64,000 nucleotides of DNA, taken from assembly GCF_029889905.1 (NCBI RefSeq), contig NZ_JARANZ010000002.1, forward strand, positions 248,001 through 312,000, written 5' to 3'. Both the position numbers and the translations under genes were made by a program. This document shows, piece after piece, positions 54,050 through 64,000 of this stretch. The first letter of the stretch is position 1; every line of letters begins with the position of its first letter. The DNA is from Chromohalobacter sp. 11-W (lineage in GTDB: Bacteria > Pseudomonadota > Gammaproteobacteria > Pseudomonadales > Halomonadaceae). The notes beneath the pieces were generated by a model, which was not told the DNA's origin, ran no database searches, and was given only the letters and a program-made list of their open reading frames with translations.

Positions 54050-55150
54050 ATGATTGAATATGTCGTCGAGATAGTGCTTGCCCTGCTCGCGCTCATCGCG
54101 TTTATTGCCACTGCCATTCCATGGCTCAATTTACGCTACTGGTGGGTGCGCGGTTTCGACTTTCCACGTCTGCAACTGGCGGCGCTCGCCGCCGTGATTT
54201 TCTTCGCTTTACTCTGCGTGCTGCCCTGGTCTCCACTGGGCTGGGTTGGTGCCATCGCGAGTTTGATCGTGCTCGGCGTGCAAGGCACGCGCATTTTTCC
54301 CTGGACATGGCTGGCAAAACGCCAGGTGGTGAATGCAGAAGGCGAAGACGCCTCACGTCAATTTTCGTTGCTGGTCGCCAACGTTCTCACGCCCAACCGC
54401 CAGTCTGCATCGCTGATGCGCCAGATCCACGAGGTCGACCCCGACATCGTACTGACCCTGGAGTCGGACGCCTGGTGGGGAGAGCGCCTCGACGAAGCGC
54501 TGACCGAGAGCCACCCGCATACCGTCAAGATTCCCCTCGACAACCTCTACGGCATGCATTTGTATTCGCGTCTCTCGCTGCATGAACCGCATGTCGAGTG
54601 GTTGATCCAGGACGACATCCCATCGATACACGGCTGGTTCGAGCTGCCAGGTGGCGAGCGTGTGCGCTTCCATGCCGTACATCCACGCCCTCCCGCGCCC
54701 GGCGAAAGCGATGAATCGCTATGGCGCGATGCCGAGCTGCTGCTAGTCGGCCAGACGGTCCGAGACTCGGATCAACCCACGCTGGTCGCCGGCGATCTCA
54801 ACGACGTGGCATGGTCGAAGACGACACGCCTGTTCTGTCGCATCAGCGGCATGCTGGATCCTCGCCGCGGACGCGGGTTGTACAGCACCTTCCACGCCGA
54901 ACATCGTTGGCTACGCTGGCCGCTGGATCACGTCTTCGTCAGCGAGCACTTCACCTTGGTCGCACTACGCCGCCTCTCGGCGTTCGGTTCCGACCACTTC
55001 CCCATTCTCGCGACCTTTCGTTATCGGCCGGCGCGTGCCGATGAAAACGACAGCCCGGACGCGGATCGCGAAGAACGACAGGACGCCGAGGAAACTATCG
55101 AGGAAGCCCATGAACGGCGTGGCGAGGAGCCCGTCAAGAACGACGATTGA
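54050..55150 (+). CDS. Membrane-anchored endonuclease/exonuclease/phosphatase-family protein
   Basis: A 366-residue protein. Three N-terminal membrane segments (residues about 5-25, 40-60 and 65-85) precede an EEP-fold catalytic domain: LLVANVLTPNR, ILTLESDAWW, VAGDLNDVAWS and the C-terminal SDHFPI, which are the metal and catalytic residues of this superfamily. The acidic tail (330-366) is low-complexity. Relatives include phosphodiesterases acting on lipids or nucleotides; the substrate cannot be told. GAGG lies five bases before the ATG at 54050. Confidence 0.82.
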   Translation: MIEYVVEIVLALLALIAFIATAIPWLNLRYWWVRGFDFPRLQLAALAAVIFFALLCVLPWSPLGWVGAIASLIVLGVQGTRIFPWTWLAKRQVVNAEGEDASRQFSLLVANVLTPNRQSASLMRQIHEVDPDIVLTLESDAWWGERLDEALTESHPHTVKIPLDNLYGMHLYSRLSLHEPHVEWLIQDDIPSIHGWFELPGGERVRFHAVHPRPPAPGESDESLWRDAELLLVGQTVRDSDQPTLVAGDLNDVAWSKTTRLFCRISGMLDPRRGRGLYSTFHAEHRWLRWPLDHVFVSEHFTLVALRRLSAFGSDHFPILATFRYRPARADENDSPDADREERQDAEETIEEAHERRGEEPVKNDD

Positions 55151-55191
55151 GCCTGTCTATGTCACCCACCGAGATGGCAAAGTGCAGTGGG

Positions 55192-55224
55192 TTAAATAAA
55201 TTGGGCGCCCGTGAGGGCGCCCAA
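55192..55224 (-). terminator. Terminator of fumC
   Basis: A perfect 10-bp stem TTGGGCGCCC/GGGCGCCCAA with a four-base loop. On the minus strand it is followed by TTTATTTAA. Confidence 0.85.
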
Positions 55225-55252
55225 AACAAGCCATGCCTACCCACCTTTCACG

Positions 55253-56632
<1,380 letters not shown>

Positions 56633-56812
56633 CACACCCTCCTGATCGGTTGAGACCACCGTGCACGCGCCCCATCATGGCGATATCCGTCGCTATCGAC
56701 GATCATGACGGTCGCCCATCCGGCGCACACGAGCCCGGCGACTATCAATGTAAAATTGTGCTGCCGATGGTGCCTTTCAAGGCATCGTCATTATCTCTCG
56801 GGAGAATCCATC

Positions 56813-57238
56813 ATGTGGCATCGCTCCACGCTCACCCTGAGTCCACGCCGTCAGGGCTTTCATCTCATCACCGACGACATCACCGACCAGCTTCCGGCGC
56901 TCGCTTGCGTACGTCTCGGTCTCTTGCATCTACAATTACTGCATACGTCCGCGTCGCTCACTCTCAATGAAAACGCCGACCCTGACGTGCGCCACGACAT
57001 GGCGCTTTATGCCGAACGACTCGCCCCTCAAGGCATCGACGGCATGCACCACACGCTGGAAGGGCCCGACGACATGCCGGCGCACGTATTGGCCAGCCTC
57101 TTCGGTACGCAGCTAACGCTGGCCGTCGAGTCGGGGCGACTCGCCACCGGCACCTGGCAAGGCATATGGCTAGGCGAGCATCGTCAGCACGGTGGGCCAC
57201 GCCGCATTCTCGCCACCCTCAACGGCGACGACGCATGA
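56813..57238 (+). CDS. YjbQ/UPF0047 family protein
   Basis: A 141-residue single-domain protein of the UPF0047 (YjbQ) family. The conserved His/Asp cluster is visible: LLHTSASLTLNENADPDVRHD and GPDDMPAHV. Some members show weak thiamine-phosphate synthase activity, but the physiological role is not established. I set the start at 56813, after GGGAGA. The 182-bp gap to hda holds nothing I can name. Confidence 0.88.
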   Translation: MWHRSTLTLSPRRQGFHLITDDITDQLPALACVRLGLLHLQLLHTSASLTLNENADPDVRHDMALYAERLAPQGIDGMHHTLEGPDDMPAHVLASLFGTQLTLAVESGRLATGTWQGIWLGEHRQHGGPRRILATLNGDDA

Positions 57239-57420
57239 GCCGTCGCGTGAGGTTCTGTATGAAAAGTCGACGAGCGATGGACAGACAAGGCAAAATTCGG
57301 CGAAAACGGACCGGGCTGGCGCACCAGTTTACGTGTTGTAAATGAGTATTTTGATCGGACTCGCGCACGAGCCGATTTTTAACGCCGTATGGGCGAGCGC
57401 AGGCAGTTTTCGTATAGAAC

Positions 57421-58119
57421 CTACCAGCCCAGTGCCTGCTTGACGAAAGGAATGGTCAGCTTGCGCTGAGCGGAAAGCGAGGCGTGATCGAGGCGAGCGA
57501 GGGCATCGAATAGTGCGGCAAGCTGTCTCGGGCCGCGATGCAGAATGTAGCGCGCCACTTCATCGGGGAGCTGCATGCCGCGCACCCGTGCGCGCAACTG
57601 CAAGGCCTCGAAGCGTCCGCTGTCATCCAGCGATTGAACATGGAAGGTCACGCCCCAGCTCAAGCGCGAGGCGAGATCGGGTAGAACGGTCGGCAACTGG
57701 CGCGGCGCGGCCTCGGCGGCGATTACTAGACGCTTGTTGGCATCGCGCATGCGATTGAAGAAATGAAACAGCCCCTCTTCCCAGCGCTTGCGCCCGAGTA
57801 CCGCAGAGAGATCGTCGATCGCCACCAGGTCCAGGCGTTCGAGATCCTCGAGCATATGCGGCGGAAAGTGGCCTAGGTCGCGCAAAGGGAGATACAAGGC
57901 ACGTCCTCCCCGGTCGCCGGCTTCGTGACAGGCGGCTTGCAGCAGGTGGCTGCGCCCGCTGCCCGGGGCGCCCCACAGAAACAGAAACGGCTCACCGTCC
58001 GTGTCGAGCTGACCGCGCAAGCGTTCGAGCAATGGCGCATTGCTCGACGCATGAAAGTTGGCGAACGTTGCATCGTCACTCAGCCCCACTCCCAGTGGCA
58101 ACTGCGCGGACCCGGTCAT
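57421..58119 (-). CDS. hda: DnaA regulatory inactivator Hda
   Basis: Hda with the DNA-loaded beta clamp stimulates ATP hydrolysis by DnaA and so limits re-initiation. The 232-residue AAA+ protein has the clamp-binding motif QLPLG at residues 6-10, a Walker A of the Hda type with Arg in place of Lys (GAPGSGRSHLL) and LVAIDDLSAV as Walker B. It overlaps perM by 4 bp, the order common in Pseudomonas relatives. Confidence 0.93.
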   Translation of the reverse strand: MTGSAQLPLGVGLSDDATFANFHASSNAPLLERLRGQLDTDGEPFLFLWGAPGSGRSHLLQAACHEAGDRGGRALYLPLRDLGHFPPHMLEDLERLDLVAIDDLSAVLGRKRWEEGLFHFFNRMRDANKRLVIAAEAAPRQLPTVLPDLASRLSWGVTFHVQSLDDSGRFEALQLRARVRGMQLPDEVARYILHRGPRQLAALFDALARLDHASLSAQRKLTIPFVKQALGW

Positions 58120-59207
58120 GACCTTTCCTCATCGCCTTCGTGCGAGGCGCCAGCGTGGCGGGATGTATCGTATAAGCGACTGTTTTTATAGCGCTCATGA
58201 AGGTAACGCAATACTACCATGACGATAGCAGCGACCGGCAACGCCAACAGAATGCCGGTGAAACCGAACAGTTGCCCACCCGAGAGCACGGCAAAGATAA
58301 CTGCGATGGGATGCAAGCCGATCTTGTCGCCGAGCAATACCGGTTGCAGCACGGTGCTTTCGACGAGTTGACCGATGCCGAAGACCACGGCCACGCCGAG
58401 CAGCGGCAGCCATTCACCGAACTGGAAGAATGCCACCAACGCCGCCACGCTAATGCCAACGATCACGCCTAAGTAGGGCACGATACTGGCCAGCCCCGCC
58501 ACCAAGCCGATCAAAAGGCCAAACCGCAGGCCCAGCAGACTCAGTCCCGTCGCATAGATCACCGCCAGGCTGAGCATCACCAGCAACTGCCCGCGCAGGA
58601 AGGCCGACAACACCTCGTCGCATTCATGGCTCAGGCGCGTGATCGTTGGCTCGACGTGACGCGGCAGCAAATCGCGCAGGCGTGCCTTGAGCCGATCCCA
58701 GTCGAGCAGGAAGTAAAAAGTCGTCACGGGAATCAGCGCTAGATTGCCCATCCACACGGCGAACGCCATGCCTGACTTGGATGCCTGGGCCAGCACCGCC
58801 GCCGCCACCGTGCCGGTTTCGCGCCAGTTTTCCATCAGGGTGCCGCGCAGTTGATCGAAGTCAGCGCTAAGATCCACGCCCGTCACCGCCTGGACCTCCG
58901 GTAGCACCACCGACTGTACCCAGTTGAAGATGGCCGGGAAAGATTCGACCAACTGCGCCAGTTGGCGCCCCAGCAAGGGGATCAGAATCAGGCACGCCAG
59001 GACCATGGACAACGCTAGCACGAGGAATACCACACTCACCGAGAGCCGGCGCGACAAACCACGCGCCTCCAGCCAGTCGGTCACCGGGTCACCTAGGTAA
59101 GCCAATATCATGCCGACGAAAAACGGCATCAAGATGGGCTCCAGCAAGACGAGCAACCAGACCAATCCCGCCGCGCCCAGAAGGCCCCACACTTGTATGC
59201 GTGTCAT
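58116..59207 (-). CDS. AI-2E family membrane protein (PerM-like)
   Basis: A 363-residue protein with about seven or eight membrane segments in the AI-2E family pattern ([18 protein letters not shown] near 30; [14 protein letters not shown]-type motif seen as [30 protein letters not shown]). Members act as exporters or sodium/proton antiporters; the substrate here is unknown. The ribosome site is weak. It is divergent from purM. Confidence 0.88.
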   Translation of the reverse strand: MTRIQVWGLLGAAGLVWLLVLLEPILMPFFVGMILAYLGDPVTDWLEARGLSRRLSVSVVFLVLALSMVLACLILIPLLGRQLAQLVESFPAIFNWVQSVVLPEVQAVTGVDLSADFDQLRGTLMENWRETGTVAAAVLAQASKSGMAFAVWMGNLALIPVTTFYFLLDWDRLKARLRDLLPRHVEPTITRLSHECDEVLSAFLRGQLLVMLSLAVIYATGLSLLGLRFGLLIGLVAGLASIVPYLGVIVGISVAALVAFFQFGEWLPLLGVAVVFGIGQLVESTVLQPVLLGDKIGLHPIAVIFAVLSGGQLFGFTGILLALPVAAIVMVVLRYLHERYKNSRLYDTSRHAGASHEGDEERS

Positions 59208-59389
59208 TGCGATACGTATCTCCCAACCCTTTTGGTTTCGATTCTACACGCCTGCGCGGGCGATGCGCCTCCCGTAGGGCAATGCTACAATGTGGGCTTC
59301 CCTTATACCGCCCTGGCCTCGGGCGCCAGGCGGCGCCATCGGCTTCGCTCGATCGCCCCGCGATCGGCACACTGTTGACAGGAATGCCC

Positions 59390-60465
<1,076 letters not shown>

Positions 60466-60469
<4 letters not shown>

Positions 60470-61209
60470 ATGCTACGACTCAAGCCGACACCCCCGACGG
60501 TAACGACTTCGAAGCGGAACCGGCCGAGAAACGTCGTGTCGTGGTGTTGATCTCCGGTAATGGCAGCAACCTGCAGGCGCTACTCGACGCACAACAACAC
60601 GACGAGCTAGGTGGCGAGATCGTTGCCGTGATCTCCAATCAAGGCGATGCCTACGGCCTGATCCGCGCCAAGGAAGCCGGTGTCGACTCCGTCGTGCTAC
60701 CGCATCGCGAGTACGACGATCGTGAAGCTTACGACCGTGCACTGATCAAGGTCATCGACCGCCACACTCCGGATTTGATCGTGCTGGCGGGGTTCATGCG
60801 CATTCTTACCCCGACGTTCGTGCATCGCTATGCCGGCCGCATGCTCAATATCCACCCTTCGCTGTTGCCGGATTACCCTGGGCTGGACACGCATACGCGC
60901 GCCCTGGCCGATGGCGTGTCGGAGCATGGCGCCAGCGTGCACTTCGTCACCGAGGAACTCGATGGCGGGCCGGTCGCCTTGCAGGCCGCGCTCAGGATCG
61001 ACCCCGATTCCACCGCCGAGCAGATGATCGAGAAAGTCCATGCCCGCGAGCATCTGATCTATCCCATCGCCGTGCGCTGGTTTCTCGAAGGCCGCTTGAG
61101 CCTGGGGGCAAACGGCGCTCAGTTCGACGGCATGCCGCTGCCGCCCACCGGACTGCGGATGTCGCATGAAGACGCCGCGGAAGAGCTGGACGAAGATATC
61201 GACGAGTAA
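60466..61209 (+). CDS. purN: Phosphoribosylglycinamide formyltransferase
   Basis: PurN adds a formyl group from 10-formyl-THF to GAR. The 247-residue protein has [14 protein letters not shown], the catalytic segment [18 protein letters not shown] and [12 protein letters not shown]. The first 22 and last 20 residues are acidic extensions beyond the usual 210-residue core, in keeping with a halophile. It overlaps purM and ends in a terminator. Confidence 0.95.
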
Positions 61210-61246
61210 GTTGGAAGTTAACAGCGTGAAATCACACGCAGCAAAA

Positions 61247-61287
61247 GAAGACCCCGAAGGTTTCGGCCTTCGGGGTCTTCTTGTTTT
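61247..61287 (+). terminator. Terminator of purM-purN
   Basis: A 14-bp perfect stem (61247-61260 with 61267-61280), six-base loop, then TTGTTTT. Confidence 0.92.
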
Positions 61288-61309
61288 CGAGGTACTATCT
61301 CAAACACAA

Positions 61310-61449
61310 GAAAGCCGGCGATTTGCGCAGCGAGCGATGGCAGGCTGGGCGCCGCCGGAGCACAGGAACCGGAGTGTAGCCTGCTACATGAGGATTCCGA
61401 GCACCGCCGGCGCCCAGGATGGCAAGCGCAGCAACAAATCGACGCTTTC
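61310..61449. repeat. 140-bp imperfect palindrome
   Basis: The two halves, centred near 61381, are long imperfect inverted copies. Shared blocks in order from the outside are GAAAGC, CGATTTG, a GATGGCA-type block, CTGGGCGCC, GCCGG/GCGGT, GGAAxC and TGTAGC/GCTACA at the apex. It fills the space between the purN terminator and the dcd stop and has no open frame of its own. It looks like a REP/MITE-type intergenic element; I see no second copy in the window. Confidence 0.65.
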
Positions 61450-62016
61450 TCAGGTCCTCGGTAGCGTCACGCCACGCTGCCCCATGTACTTGCCGCCACG
61501 GTCCTTATAGGAGACGTCACAGACCTCGTCGGACTCCAGGAACAGCATCTGCGCCACGCCTTCATTGGCATAGATTCGCGCGGGCAGGTTGGTGGTATTG
61601 GAAAACTCGAGCGTGACGTGACCTTCCCACTCGGGTTCCAGTGGCGTGACATTGACGATGATGCCGCAACGCGCGTAAGTCGACTTGCCCAGGCAGATGG
61701 TCAACACGCTGCGTGGAATCCGAAAATATTCCACGGTGCGCGCCAAGGCAAAAGAGTTGGGCGGTATCACGCAGACATCGCCTTTGACGTCGACGAAGCT
61801 CTTCTCATCGAACCCCTTGGGATCGACCACGGCCGAATGAATGTTGGTGAACACCTTGAATTCATCGGCGCAGCGCACGTCATAACCGTAGCTGGAGGTT
61901 CCATACGAAATCACCCGCTGCTCGTTCACGTAACGAACCTGGTCCGCCTCGAACGGCTCGATCATGCCCTGGCCCTCGGCCATGCGCCGAATCCATTTGT
62001 CGGATTTGATGCTCAT
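61450..62016 (-). CDS. dcd: dCTP deaminase
   Basis: Dcd converts dCTP to dUTP, the main route to dTTP in gammaproteobacteria. The 188-residue protein has [13 protein letters not shown], the catalytic region [11 protein letters not shown] and [21 protein letters not shown] precedes the ATG. Its stop codon abuts the large palindrome, and a 15-bp tandem repeat lies upstream. Confidence 0.96.
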   Translation of the reverse strand: MSIKSDKWIRRMAEGQGMIEPFEADQVRYVNEQRVISYGTSSYGYDVRCADEFKVFTNIHSAVVDPKGFDEKSFVDVKGDVCVIPPNSFALARTVEYFRIPRSVLTICLGKSTYARCGIIVNVTPLEPEWEGHVTLEFSNTTNLPARIYANEGVAQMLFLESDEVCDVSYKDRGGKYMGQRGVTLPRT

Positions 62017-62079
62017 TGAAGTTTCCTGCTCCGTGCGCTATCGCGATGAAATCGGGTCGTCTCCGCGAACACTCAGTCC

Positions 62080-62132
62080 GTAAAAACTCGGCCCGTGAAA
62101 ACTCGGTACTTGAAAACTCGGTACTTGAAAAC
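62080..62132. repeat. 15-bp tandem repeat upstream of dcd
   Basis: Three and a half units of a GTGAAAACTCGGTAC-like 15-mer at 62080-62094, 62095-62109, 62110-62124 and 62125-62132. The last two full units differ by one base. It sits between the apbC terminator and dcd. Confidence 0.85.
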
Positions 62133-62160
62133 AAAGGGGGCCGTTATGATAACGGCCCCA
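62126..62160 (-). terminator. Terminator of apbC
   Basis: On the minus strand the near-perfect stem GGGGCCGTT-ATCAT-AACGGCCCC is followed by CTTTGTTTTC. The T-rich tail overlaps the end of the tandem repeat. Confidence 0.75.
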
Positions 62161-62190
62161 TCGCGTCACGCAAACGTTAGGTGACGAACG

Positions 62191-62994
62191 TCACTCACCA
62201 AAGCTGATGGTCGGCGACTCGTCGGACTGCGCTTCGATCCCCTCGGCCACGGAACGCGCCACCTGGCGGAACGTCTGCGCGACGTTTCCTTCAGGGTCAG
62301 CGATCACGCTGGGCTTGCCACCGTCGACCTGCTCGCGAATCGTGCCGTCGAGGGGCAATTGACCCAATAGCCGAGTCTGGTACTGCTCCGCAATGCGCTC
62401 ACCACCACCGCTACCGAAGATCGGCTCCTGGTGGCCACACTGCGAGCAGACATGCTGGCTCATGTTTTCGACGACGCCCAGCACCGGCACGTTGACCTTG
62501 CGGAACATCTCGATGCCCTTCTTGGCATCGAGCAGCGCGATGTCCTGAGGCGTAGTCACGATCACCGCGCCGCTTACCGGCACTTTCTGCGCCAGAGTCA
62601 GCTGCACATCGCCGGTGCCCGGAGGCATATCGACGAAAAGATAATCGAGATCCTGCCAGGCGGTCTGGTTGAGCAACTGCTGGAAAGCCCCCGCCACCAT
62701 CGGCCCGCGCCAGACCATGGGTTCATCGACATCCACCATGAACGCCATGGACATCGCTTGCAGACCATGAGCCTCCAGCGGCTTGAAGGCATTTTCACCC
62801 GCCGGCTGCGGCCGCACACCCGGGGCGATACCCAGCATCTGCGCCTGACTGGGACCGTAGATATCGGCATCGAGCAGTCCCACTCGATACCCCTCGGCGG
62901 CCATCGCCAGGGCCAGATTGACGGTCACGGTGGACTTGCCAACGCCCCCCTTGCCCGACGCCACGGCGACGATATGCTTCACGCCTTCGATCAC
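62191..62994 (-). CDS. apbC: Fe-S cluster carrier ATPase ApbC/Mrp (short form)
   Basis: A 267-residue P-loop ATPase of the Mrp/NBP35 family. The deviant Walker A is VASGKGGVGKST, with DADIYGPS and PPGTGD following, and the CXXC cluster ligands are in HVCSQCGHQ. Mrp proteins bind and deliver Fe-S clusters. I chose the GTG at 62994, five bases after GGAGAG. From this start the protein lacks the N-terminal MIP18/DUF59 domain of the 369-residue E. coli form, and the upstream frame does not supply one. Confidence 0.9.
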   Translation of the reverse strand: MIEGVKHIVAVASGKGGVGKSTVTVNLALAMAAEGYRVGLLDADIYGPSQAQMLGIAPGVRPQPAGENAFKPLEAHGLQAMSMAFMVDVDEPMVWRGPMVAGAFQQLLNQTAWQDLDYLFVDMPPGTGDVQLTLAQKVPVSGAVIVTTPQDIALLDAKKGIEMFRKVNVPVLGVVENMSQHVCSQCGHQEPIFGSGGGERIAEQYQTRLLGQLPLDGTIREQVDGGKPSVIADPEGNVAQTFRQVARSVAEGIEAQSDESPTISFGE

Positions 62995-63158
62995 AGCAAC
63001 TCTCCTTTCCACGATATGCTCATCTGCGGTGCGCCAGCCAAGCTGACAGCTCGATACACCCAGTATAACGTCCCGCGATGGCACTTACCCAAGCGTTTCA
63101 GTCAACTTTTCGCCAGACGCTTTCAGGGACTCGACACACGCAGGCTGGCCGTGTCGAC

Positions 63159-63611
63159 TCAATTCTCAGGCATGACCTCGAGCTTGGTACGAATGAAATC
63201 GCTGTGACTGACATAAAGGAGATCGGCGAGACGCCGAACGCGATGCTCTTCCAAGGCATCGAGTTCGCCGTCGGCAAAGGCCAGTTGCCACATCTGAGCC
63301 ACCAGCGCCACGCGGTCTTCGTAGCCGTACTGCTCACGAATCAGTCTGACGAATTCGTAGTGGTCGACGGCCTGCTCGACTTCGGTTTCGGCCAACGACA
63401 TCAGTTCATCGACGTCTTCCGGGACAATCGTAAGGCGCGTGGTCAATAGCTCTCGCAGCATGGCCCTTTCGCGTGGGTGATGTTCGTAATCGGCACGCAT
63501 GATCTCGCACAATAAGGCTGCCACCGCCAATTCCAGCGTCACCTGCCGACGCTCCGATTGCGGGGACTCCAACATGCGTTGAAAGAATTGCTGAATGCCT
63601 TCGATACTCAA
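63159..63611 (-). CDS. TerB-like tellurite-resistance-domain protein
   Basis: A 150-residue all-helical protein resembling the TerB domain, with acidic metal-site residues (MRADYEHHPRE near 39; FADGELDALEEHRVRRLADL near 111). TerB domains occur in stress-related proteins, and single-domain versions like this have no settled function. The start codon is TTG at 63611, six bases after AGGAG. Confidence 0.78.
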   Translation of the reverse strand: MSIEGIQQFFQRMLESPQSERRQVTLELAVAALLCEIMRADYEHHPRERAMLRELLTTRLTIVPEDVDELMSLAETEVEQAVDHYEFVRLIREQYGYEDRVALVAQMWQLAFADGELDALEEHRVRRLADLLYVSHSDFIRTKLEVMPEN

Positions 63612-63681
63612 GGGATGCTCCTATAACAAAAGATGACATGGCCTGTGACACCTTCTGCGTGCAAGGGTTGCATCTGGCGAC

Positions 63682-64000
63682 TCACTCGGCCGTGGCGTAA
63701 TGCGCCTTGAGGTTCATGAACTTCTCGACAAAGGCGTCCATCACCGGCGGATCGTACTCACGCAGCCCGCTGACCACCAACTTCTTGGAGCCATGGCCAA
63801 TGGCCGTTTCGCCGTCGGTCATCTTGAATTGCAGCAAGGCGTCGCCCCGCTTGCCGCTGACATCCAGCGTCGCGCCGGCAAAGGCCACGCCGGCCTCGGC
63901 GACATCCAGCCGCGACAACGAAAAGCCCATGCTGTCGTAGATCACCAATGGTCGCTGAGGATTGAACATGACACCCTGCTCTTCCATCAGCGGTTTGAGG
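63682..64000 (-). CDS. C-terminal part of a probable DUF3581-type protein, cut by window edge
   Basis: The frame is open to the right edge; bases 63988-63999 read L-K-P-L in frame before the first internal Met, so the N-terminus lies outside. About 105 residues are visible, with GVMFNPQRPLVIYDSMGFSL and KKLVVSGLREYDPP. I recall such sequences from the C-terminal half of DUF3581 proteins of marine gammaproteobacteria, whose function is not known. The family assignment is tentative. Confidence 0.5.
   Translation of the reverse strand, partial: LKPLMEEQGVMFNPQRPLVIYDSMGFSLSRLDVAEAGVAFAGATLDVSGKRGDALLQFKMTDGETAIGHGSKKLVVSGLREYDPPVMDAFVEKFMNLKAHYATAE

Overview
The window reads as a chromosomal segment of a halophilic gammaproteobacterium of the Halomonadaceae (Halomonas/Chromohalobacter type). 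The DNA is GC-rich and the genes are typically gammaproteobacterial: acnB, psrA next to lexA, nagZ, hda, purM-purN, ppsA divergent from ppsR. Several proteins are rich in Asp and Glu, as is usual in halophiles; the outer-membrane barrel at 7.1 kb is the clearest case. I see no phage, transposase, CRISPR array or rRNA. The placement in Halomonadaceae is an inference from gene content and order.

Layout. 0-4 kb (minus strand): a BTAD/AAA-ATPase regulator cut by the left edge, miaE and a DUF1289 gene. 4-10 kb (plus): acnB, an outer-membrane barrel, rraA, and a membrane-fused glycerophosphodiester phosphodiesterase. 10-19 kb: ppsA/ppsR, then a minus-strand run psrA, an L,D-transpeptidase, nagZ, an mscS channel, an hpt-like gene and a HIBCH-like hydrolase. 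19-24 kb: lexA-dinB, purU, an RNase J-like nuclease and a small H-NS-like protein. 24-31.6 kb: a compact molybdenum/tungsten island (moaA, moaE, a moaC-moaD fusion, moeA, mobB, mobA and a tupABC-type tungstate importer), divergent from a sigma-54 response regulator and sensor kinase. 35-37 kb: a XRE-cupin regulator and a uracil/xanthine permease.

37-43.5 kb holds a six-gene ABC importer with the gene order of the rhizobial glycerol transporter glpSTPQUV. 43.8-47.2 kb is a nucleobase and DNA-uracil group (upp, ung, gpt, apt) followed by riboflavin synthase. A strong promoter and a terminator then delimit an apparently unannotated small RNA of about 115 nt, followed by metN-metI-metQ and a free-methionine-sulfoxide reductase. 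Two identical tRNA-Val(GAC) genes follow, then glpR-glpD. The right end carries a membrane EEP-fold protein, fumC, a yjbQ-type gene, hda-perM, purM-purN, dcd, apbC/mrp, a TerB-like gene and a partial gene at the edge.

Connections. GlpR-like operator motifs occur before both the glycerol importer and glpD, with weaker ones before glpR, so uptake and oxidation of glycerol (or glycerol 3-phosphate) look co-regulated. The two ATPases of that importer carry complementary defects that would leave one full catalytic site. The Mo/W island couples tungstate uptake to cofactor synthesis. The best candidates for something not yet described are the small RNA at 47.36-47.48 kb, the MoaC-MoaD fusion in the Mo/W island, the asymmetric glycerol ATPase pair with its long-range operators, the H-NS-like protein with an AT-hook-like tail, and a 140-bp imperfect palindrome beside dcd.
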